Assembly (NCBI GenBank): GCA_963785815.1
Contig: CAWAWN010000003.1
Coordinates: forward strand, 372,001 to 436,000
DNA length: 64,000 bases
Source: UBA4742 sp963785815
GTDB lineage: Bacteria > Actinomycetota > Acidimicrobiia > Acidimicrobiales > Acidimicrobilacustridaceae
Direction of reading: 5' to 3'
Shown: piece after piece, positions 59,145 to 64,000 of the stretch
Position numbering within the stretch: the stretch's first letter is position 1
Layout of the letters: every line of letters begins with the position of its first letter
Notes under the pieces: generated by a model
Seen by the model: only the letters and a program-made list of their open reading frames with translations
What the model was told of the DNA's origin: nothing
The model's database searches: none
Made by a program: the position numbers and the translations under genes

Positions 59145-59741
59145 ATCCGCGCCGACATGGTTCCCGGGGCCACGTTCCCCGACTACGAGCTGTCCGATCA
59201 CACCGGCACCCACCGCAAGCTCTCCGAGATCCAGCGGGGCGATCCGATGGTCGTGGTGTTGAGCCGGGGTGGCTACTGCCCCAAGGATCGTCGCCAGCAC
59301 GAGGGCCTGGTGGAGCTGTACCGCGAGATCGAGGTGGGCTACGCCAAGTTGGTGACCATCAGCACCGACAACCTGCTCGACACCAACGAGTTCCGCTCGG
59401 GCATGGCGGCCCACTGGCCGTTCCTGTCCGATCCCGGCCGCAAGGTCCAGCGCGACCTCGACATCGCCGAGTACACCGACCCGCACCACGACCCGATGGT
59501 GCCCCACACCCTCGTGTTGGAGCCCGGGCTGGTCATCCACTCGATCTACAACGGCTACTGGTACTTCGGGCGACCCACCCTCGACGAGCTTCGCCTCGAC
59601 CTGCGAGCCATCACGGCCAAGGTCCGCCCCGACTGGGACCTGTCGGCCCCCGGCCGGCGCGAGCAGTGGGACGCTGGCGACCACGACGGGTTCTACCCCT
59701 ACGGCAAGACCCACGCCCAGGTGTTCGCCGAGCAGGACTGA
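59145..59741 (+). CDS. Peroxiredoxin/AhpC-TSA-like protein
   Basis: 198 residues from ATC 59145 or 194 from ATG 59157. Thioredoxin-like fold: VPGATFPDYELSDHTGTHRKLSEIQ, then VVLSRGGYCPKDRRQHEGLVEL, where the single Cys in GGYCPKD sits in the peroxidatic loop. Later VTISTDN and EYTDPHHDPMVPHTLVLEPGLVIHSIYNGYWYFGRPT fit the redoxin family. No resolving cysteine, so a 1-Cys type if active. The ATC fits the leaderless spacing; the ATG has no ribosome site. Confidence 0.75.
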   Translation: MRADMVPGATFPDYELSDHTGTHRKLSEIQRGDPMVVVLSRGGYCPKDRRQHEGLVELYREIEVGYAKLVTISTDNLLDTNEFRSGMAAHWPFLSDPGRKVQRDLDIAEYTDPHHDPMVPHTLVLEPGLVIHSIYNGYWYFGRPTLDELRLDLRAITAKVRPDWDLSAPGRREQWDAGDHDGFYPYGKTHAQVFAEQD

Positions 59742-59911
59742 GGCCGCTCGGTCGTCTCGGCGCGCCCTCACCGAGCGATCCGGCCTCGGCGCGATCTTTG
59801 TGTCGTCAAAGTTGCGGCTTCGGACCCCCCGCGCGTAGGTTGCAGCCGCTTCGCCCGCGGCCCGACGTCTCGCCGCGTCATGGGACGTGCCTGGGGGAGA
59901 GCGGTTGGGAT

Positions 59912-59940
59912 TTGTGTCAACGCGTCCCGTACCGTAGATT
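59912..59940 (+). promoter_or_regulatory. Promoter of the ATP synthase operon
   Basis: -35 TTGTGT (59912-59917), 17-nt spacer, -10 TAGATT (59935-59940). Predicts a leader of ~85 nt. The rest of the gap 59742-60033 holds a small CTTTG-N6-CAAAG hairpin near 59798 and nothing else evident. Confidence 0.65.
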
Positions 59941-60033
59941 GGGAATGGATTCACAAGCCCTGTTCGGGGCGATCGGGCGGTCGGTTCCTGCGCCGGCCCG
60001 CCGGGTTCTCACTGGTCGAGAGGAGGTTCCGCC

Positions 60034-60387
60034 GTGGACCTTCGTGCGTATCGCGAAGTCAACAACGGGTTCGGGGATGGCCTGGCGGCCGCCTTCGAGG
60101 TCGTGGCGACCCCTCTCATCATGGCCTTCTTCGGCTACCTGCTCGATCGCTGGCTCGGGCTCCACCTGGTCTTCGCCCTCATCTTCGGCCTCTTCACCTT
60201 CGGCTACATGATGTACAAGCTCGTGTCCCGCTACTCAGCCGAGATGGCCCGCCACGACGCCGACGCGCCGTGGTCCCGCCGACCGGTGGGCTCGACGGCG
60301 TCGACCTCGTCGGCCTCGACCGCCACCGGGGTGAGCCCCGAGCTCGACGCCGCCCTGGACGCCGATCGGAGCGGTTCCGATGTTTGA
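60034..60387 (+). CDS. AtpZ/AtpI-like membrane protein
   Basis: 117 residues from GTG with GAGGAGG upstream. Two membrane helices (~23-42 and ~47-66) with FEVVATPLIMAFFGYLLDRWLG and LVFALIFGLFTFGYMMYKLVSRY, the pattern of AtpZ/AtpI-type assembly or Mg2+/Ca2+ transport proteins of F-type ATP synthase operons. The tail is Ser/Thr/Asp-rich. First gene of the operon; overlaps the next by 8 nt. Confidence 0.8.
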   Translation: MDLRAYREVNNGFGDGLAAAFEVVATPLIMAFFGYLLDRWLGLHLVFALIFGLFTFGYMMYKLVSRYSAEMARHDADAPWSRRPVGSTASTSSASTATGVSPELDAALDADRSGSDV

Positions 60388-60832
60388 GCCCCAGATGTTC
60401 GAGCCGATCGACCAGTCCTTCGTCGAAGGCGCCCCCGAGCTCGACATCGCCCGCGACATGATCCGCCGGGCCCTGCCCGTGGCCCCGGTGCTGCTGCTCG
60501 TGTGCGGGTTGATCTGGGGGGTCGACGGGGCCCTGTCCAGCGCCTACGGCCTGGTGCTGGTGCTGTGCAACTTCCTGATCGCGGCGGCTCTGCTGTCGTG
60601 GGCCGCCCGCATCTCGCCCACCATGCTGATGGCCGCCACCCTGGGTGGCTTCCTGGTCCGCATGTGCCTGATCGTGGCCGCCATCATGCTCGTCCGCCAC
60701 GCCTCCTGGGCCGTGATGGCCCCCATGCTCGGCACCATCCTGATCACCCACGTCGGCCTGCTGATGTGGGAGACCCGCTACGTCTCCATGTCCCTCGCCT
60801 ATCCCGGCCTCAAGCCGCGCAAAGGAGCCTGA
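60380..60832 (+). CDS. atpI: ATP synthase I (AtpI-like) protein
   Basis: 150 residues, four membrane helices, beginning with a soluble acidic head (FEPIDQSFVEGAPELDIARDM). Position between the AtpZ-like gene and atpB and its helix pattern support ATP synthase protein I, thought to help c-ring assembly. Sequence divergence is high in this family, so the call rests mainly on context. Confidence 0.75.
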   Translation: MFEPQMFEPIDQSFVEGAPELDIARDMIRRALPVAPVLLLVCGLIWGVDGALSSAYGLVLVLCNFLIAAALLSWAARISPTMLMAATLGGFLVRMCLIVAAIMLVRHASWAVMAPMLGTILITHVGLLMWETRYVSMSLAYPGLKPRKGA

Positions 60833-60835
60833 CCG

Positions 60836-61606
60836 GTGATCCTCGGCCTCGAATTCGAGCCAGTCAGCCGACTCGTCGACTGGAAGACGCTCTTCGGCAG
60901 CGGACCGCTCGCTCCGACCCGCGTCACCTTCCAGATCCTGATCTCGGTCATCATCATCATCGCCTTCTACGTGGTGGCCAGCCGCAAGAAGGCGCTGGTG
61001 CCCAAGGGCGCCCAGAACCTGGCCGAGGCGGCCTACGACTTCATCCAGGACGGCGTCATCCTCCAGACCATGGGCGAGGAGGGCCTGGGCTGGACGCCCT
61101 TCCTGATCACCCTGTTCAGCTTCATCCTCGTGCTCAACATCTGGGAGGTCATCCCCGGGTTCCAGATGCCGGTGACGGCCCACATCGCCATCCCGGTCGA
61201 GCTGGCCCTGCTGATCTGGGTCCTGTTCAACGCCGTGGGCATCAAGAGCCAGGGCCTGTTCGGCTACTTCAAGTCGATGGCGTTCCCGCCGGGCGTCCCG
61301 TGGCCCCTCTACATCCTCATCACCCCCATCGAGATCATCTCGACCCTGTTCGTGCGGCCTCTGTCGCTGTCGGTCCGGCTCTTCGCCAACATGCTGGCCG
61401 GCCACCTCCTGCTGGCCACCTTCGCCGTGCTGTCGGCGGGGATCTTCTTCGCCGACGCGGTCTACCTGCGTCCCTTCTTCATCCTGCCCTTCGGCCTGCT
61501 CGTCGCCCTGACCGGGTTCGAGGTGCTGGTGTCGTTCCTGCAGGCGTTCATCTTCACCATCCTCGCCGCCGTGTACATCGGCGGTGCCATGCACCCCGAG
61601 CATTGA
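60836..61606 (+). CDS. atpB: ATP synthase subunit a
   Basis: 256 residues from GTG after AAAGGAG. Five to six membrane helices; the essential Arg181 in RPLSLSVRLFANMLAGHLLL faces the c-ring. Further signature FQAFIFTILAAVYI near the end (as LQAFIFTILAAVYIGGAM). Forms the proton path at the a/c interface. Confidence 0.95.
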   Translation: MILGLEFEPVSRLVDWKTLFGSGPLAPTRVTFQILISVIIIIAFYVVASRKKALVPKGAQNLAEAAYDFIQDGVILQTMGEEGLGWTPFLITLFSFILVLNIWEVIPGFQMPVTAHIAIPVELALLIWVLFNAVGIKSQGLFGYFKSMAFPPGVPWPLYILITPIEIISTLFVRPLSLSVRLFANMLAGHLLLATFAVLSAGIFFADAVYLRPFFILPFGLLVALTGFEVLVSFLQAFIFTILAAVYIGGAMHPEH

Positions 61607-61627
61607 GCCACGCGGTGCCCGACCCGA

Positions 61628-61655
61628 GATCCCGAAACAACCGATCCCGAAACAA
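61628..61655 (+). repeat. 13-bp direct repeat before atpE
   Basis: GATCCCGAAACAA at 61628-61640 and 61643-61655, just before the atpE ribosome site. A related duplicated leader (CTGACCGG-TCTTCGAC) lies before atpH at 62619-62655. Confidence 0.8.
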
Positions 61656-61669
61656 TCAAGGAGAATCCC

Positions 61670-61930
61670 GTGCTTGACGTCATCGTCGCCGCACAGAACG
61701 CTGGCGAGCTGCAGAAGGGCTTGCAGACCGTCGGTGCCGGCATCGTCTACGGCGGCGCCGCCATCGGCCCCGGCATCGGCATCGGCATCGTGGTGGGCAA
61801 CGCCATCACGGCCATGGCTCGCCAGCCCGAGGCCTCCGGCCCGGTGCGCACGACCATGTTCCTGGGCATCGCCTTCACCGAGGCCCTCGCCCTGTTCGGC
61901 TTCGTGCTCGCCTTCCTGTTGAAGGGCTAG
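61670..61930 (+). CDS. atpE: ATP synthase subunit c
   Basis: 86 residues from GTG with AAGGAG. Two helices with the polar loop ARQPEAS. Gly-rich packing motif GPGIGIGIVVGN in helix 1 and the proton-carrying Glu71 in helix 2 (FTEALALFGFVLAF). Residues around Glu71 lack the Na+-binding Gln/Ser-Thr set, so it is a proton type. Confidence 0.95.
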   Translation: MLDVIVAAQNAGELQKGLQTVGAGIVYGGAAIGPGIGIGIVVGNAITAMARQPEASGPVRTTMFLGIAFTEALALFGFVLAFLLKG

Positions 61931-61937
61931 GGCCACC

Positions 61938-62621
61938 ATGCGCATCCGAATGCTGATCGTGACGATCGGCCTCACCGGCGCGGCGTTGGTCGGCATGTCG
62001 GCCGCCGCCTCGGCGGCCACCGCACCCGCTCACCCCATCCCGGTCCCGGCCGGGTCGACCGAGCAGCAGAAGTGCATCATCGAGGCCTACAACGCCGGCT
62101 CCGACGTGTCCGACTGCTACACGGCCAAGAGCCCGATCATCCCCGACACCACCGACCTGGTGTGGGGTGGCCTGGCCTTCCTGATCCTGCTGCTGGCCAT
62201 GTGGAAGTGGGCGCTGCCCGCGCTCAAGACCGGCATGGAGAGCCGCTCGCAGCGCATCAGCGACGACCTGGCCAAGGCCGACTCGGCTCGTCGGGAGGCC
62301 GAGGAGACGTTGGCCACCTATCAGCGGCAGGTGTCCGAGTCCAAGGCCGAGGCCACCCGCATCATCGAGGACGCCCGGGCCACCGCCGAGGGGCTCAAGG
62401 CCGACATGGCCCGCCGGGCCGAGGCCGAGATCGCCGAGATGCGCGAGCGTGCGGCCCGCGACGTCGAGGCGTCCAAGGCCCAGGCCATCGCCGACCTGAC
62501 CGGCGAGGTGGCCTCGTTGGCCATCGGCGCCGCCGAGGTCGTCGTCCAGCGCAACCTCGACCGCGACACCCAGGTGGCGCTGATCGAGAGCTACATCAAC
62601 CAGGTCGGCTCGGCCAACTGA
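61938..62621 (+). CDS. atpF: ATP synthase subunit b with N-terminal signal-like extension
   Basis: 227 residues. The usual b-subunit is the part from ~residue 70: membrane helix LVWGGLAFLILLLAMWKWALP then a long coiled coil rich in Ala/Glu/Arg. In front are ~65 extra residues: a signal-peptide-like sequence (residues 1-28, cut near ASA-ATA) and a short external stretch with two cysteines (KCIIE and DCYTA). The extension probably puts a small disulfide loop outside the membrane. Confidence 0.92.
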   Translation: MRIRMLIVTIGLTGAALVGMSAAASAATAPAHPIPVPAGSTEQQKCIIEAYNAGSDVSDCYTAKSPIIPDTTDLVWGGLAFLILLLAMWKWALPALKTGMESRSQRISDDLAKADSARREAEETLATYQRQVSESKAEATRIIEDARATAEGLKADMARRAEAEIAEMRERAARDVEASKAQAIADLTGEVASLAIGAAEVVVQRNLDRDTQVALIESYINQVGSAN

Positions 62622-62684
62622 CCGGATCTTCGACCCGACTGACCGGGTCTTCGACACCCGCCTGACACCTGAGGAGATCGGCTC

Positions 62685-63227
62685 GTGGCCGACGACAGCA
62701 CAACCGACCAGCGCATCGCCGGCTACGCCGAGGCCATGTTGGTGATCGCGGCCAACGAGCACAAGCTCGACGAGGTGGCCGACGAGCTGTTCCGCTTCGC
62801 CCGCGTGCTCGAGGGCTCCGACGAGCTGCGCGACGCCCTGGGCGACGTGCACCTGCCCGCCGCTCGGCGCCAGCAGATCGTCGAGGACCTGCTCTCGGGC
62901 AAGGCCTCCGACGTCACGGTGGCCCTCATCTCGCTGCTGGTGGGCGTGGGTCGGGCGCGGGAGCTGCCCGCCATCGTCGATCGCCTGGTGGCGGCCAGCG
63001 CGTCGCGCCACAAGCGGTCGGTGGCCGAGGTGCGCTCGGCCATCGAGCTCACCGCCGACCAGCGGACCCGCCTGCAGGCCGCCCTGTCCGAGGCCACCGG
63101 GTCGCCGGTCGAGGTCAAGGTGATCATCGACCCGACCGTGCTCGGCGGCGTGGTGGCCCAGATCGGCGACACGGTCATCGACGGCTCCGTGCGCCACCGG
63201 CTGAGCCAGCTCCGAGAGACCATCTAG
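62685..63227 (+). CDS. atpH: ATP synthase subunit delta
   Basis: 180 residues from GTG with GAGGAG. OSCP/delta family: IAGYAEAMLVIAANEH at the start and the C-terminal VEVKVIIDPTVLGGVVAQIGDTVIDGSVRHRLSQLRETI signature. Joins the peripheral stalk to F1. Unlike mycobacteria, b and delta are separate proteins here rather than a fused b-delta. Confidence 0.94.
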   Translation: MADDSTTDQRIAGYAEAMLVIAANEHKLDEVADELFRFARVLEGSDELRDALGDVHLPAARRQQIVEDLLSGKASDVTVALISLLVGVGRARELPAIVDRLVAASASRHKRSVAEVRSAIELTADQRTRLQAALSEATGSPVEVKVIIDPTVLGGVVAQIGDTVIDGSVRHRLSQLRETI

Positions 63228-63305
63228 GGCATCCCCCGGATGTCCGACGACCCGATCACGCCCGACGATCCCGCCCCCGAAGAAGAGCCCGAAGAGACGG
63301 AAGAC

Positions 63306-64000
63306 ATGGCTGAACTCACCATCAACACCAGCGACATCACCGCCGCCCTCCAGAAGAACCTGGCCGACTTCCACCCCGACGTGGAGCTGCGCCAGGTCGG
63401 CCGCGTCCTCGAGGTGGGAGACGGCATCGCCCGCGTGTCCGGCCTGCCCGACGTGGCGGTGAACGAGCTGCTCGAGTTCGAGGGCGGCACCGTGGGGTTG
63501 GCCCTCAACCTCGACGAGGAGTCGATCGGCGCCGTGATCCTGGGCGACAGCGAGTCGGCCGCCGAGGTCGAGGAGGGCGCGCCGGTGCGGGCCACCGGTC
63601 GCATCCTGTCGGTGCCGGTGGGCGACGGCATGCTCGGCCGCGTGGTCAACGCCCTGGGCGAGCCCATCGACGGCAAGGGCGCGCTGGTGGGCACCGAGCT
63701 GCGCCGCATGGAGATCCAGGCCCCGGGCATCACCGGCCGCCAGCCGGTGGGCGAGCCCCTCCAGACCGGCATCAAGTCGATCGACGCCATGACCCCCATC
63801 GGGAGGGGTCAGCGCCAGCTGATCATCGGCGACCGCAAGACGGGCAAGACCACCGTGTGCATCGACACGATCCTGAACCAGAAGGGTCAGGGCGTGAAGT
63901 GCATCTACGTCGCCATCGGGCTCAAGGCCGCCACCGTGGCCCAGACGGTGAACACCCTCAACGAGCACGGCGCCATGGACTACACGGTCGTGGTGGTGGC
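63306..64000 (+). CDS. atpA: ATP synthase subunit alpha, N-terminal part
   Basis: Runs off the window end. MAELTINTSDITAALQKNL start matches the usual alpha N-terminus; Walker A GDRKTGKT at residues 175-182 and SIDAMTPIGRGQRQLIIGD are seen. Non-catalytic nucleotide-binding subunit of F1. An in-frame ATG at 63240 would add 22 very acidic residues (DDPAPEEEPEETED). GGAAG before 63306 favours the shorter form. Confidence 0.94.
   Translation, partial: MAELTINTSDITAALQKNLADFHPDVELRQVGRVLEVGDGIARVSGLPDVAVNELLEFEGGTVGLALNLDEESIGAVILGDSESAAEVEEGAPVRATGRILSVPVGDGMLGRVVNALGEPIDGKGALVGTELRRMEIQAPGITGRQPVGEPLQTGIKSIDAMTPIGRGQRQLIIGDRKTGKTTVCIDTILNQKGQGVKCIYVAIGLKAATVAQTVNTLNEHGAMDYTVVVV

Overview
This is a high-GC chromosomal segment from an actinobacterium. 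WhiB1 beside a PdtaS-type kinase, a DUF3107 protein, paired ArsA-like ATPases, the phosphatase/DUF3090/SCO1664 trio, an F420-family flavoprotein and the many leaderless genes all point to Actinomycetota; class Acidimicrobiia is my best guess (inference, no phylogeny done). Genes are tightly packed. Stop and start codons often overlap as ATGA or GTGA. Many genes have a TANNNT box exactly 6-7 nt before the start codon, the signature of leaderless mRNAs.

Layout. 0-4.2 kb: end of a cytochrome c maturation operon (ccmF, ccmG, ccmH, a TPR protein), then a SixA-like phosphatase and a K+ channel. 4.2-10.1 kb: a secreted repeat protein, a TerC-like membrane protein, an APC permease coupled to a UspA protein, and an FAD oxidoreductase. 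10.2-13.4 kb: an Fe-S module (cysteine desulfurase, SufR-like regulator, divergent Mrp/ApbC). 13.6-18.1 kb: DUF3107, two ArsA-like ATPases (the second frameshifted), pdtaS, whiB1. 18.3-23.2 kb: glycerophosphodiesterase, lipid kinase, etfBA, and an aldonolactone oxidase without a normal start codon. 23.3-26.1 kb: SCO1664/DUF3090/phosphatase trio and a family 5 uracil-DNA glycosylase. 26.3-37.4 kb: mostly accessory genes: lipoproteins, SGNH hydrolases, an FrhB-like protein, acyl-CoA dehydrogenase, LCP protein, PhnZ-like HD protein, a Tat-exported Cys-rich/propeller protein, a glycosyltransferase-like gene and a gene remnant. 37.5-45.8 kb: tRNA-Arg(CCG) divergent from argS, then lysA, hom, thrC, a phosphoglycerate-mutase-like probable homoserine kinase, and mtfA. 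45.9-53.1 kb: glnK-amtB, then rho, rpmE, a conserved unknown, prfA and a frameshifted prmC. 53.1-59.7 kb: zinc-ribbon membrane protein, alcohol dehydrogenase, cNMP-binding protein, thiolase-like protein, tyrosine phosphatase, WecA-like transferase and a peroxiredoxin-like protein. 59.8-64 kb: the F1Fo ATP synthase operon up to the first part of atpA.

How it fits together. Lysine and threonine synthesis (lysA, hom, thrC and the mutase-like kinase) sit after argS. The rho-rpmE-prfA-prmC block and the atp operon are core housekeeping regions, linked here by envelope genes. whiB1 has a near-consensus CRP site, matching the cAMP control known for this gene in mycobacteria.

The least expected features are: (1) three genes with no usable ATG/GTG/TTG start, two of which have ATC exactly where a leaderless start should be; (2) an intergenic repeat of about 80 bp, five copies in one orientation, with an internal hairpin that keeps its fold while its sequence changes; (3) a second two-copy element with different stems, an identical 7-nt loop and a conserved tail; (4) two single-base frame breaks in conserved genes, both next to CTC-G; (5) a 33-bp minisatellite that includes the end of an acyl-CoA dehydrogenase gene.
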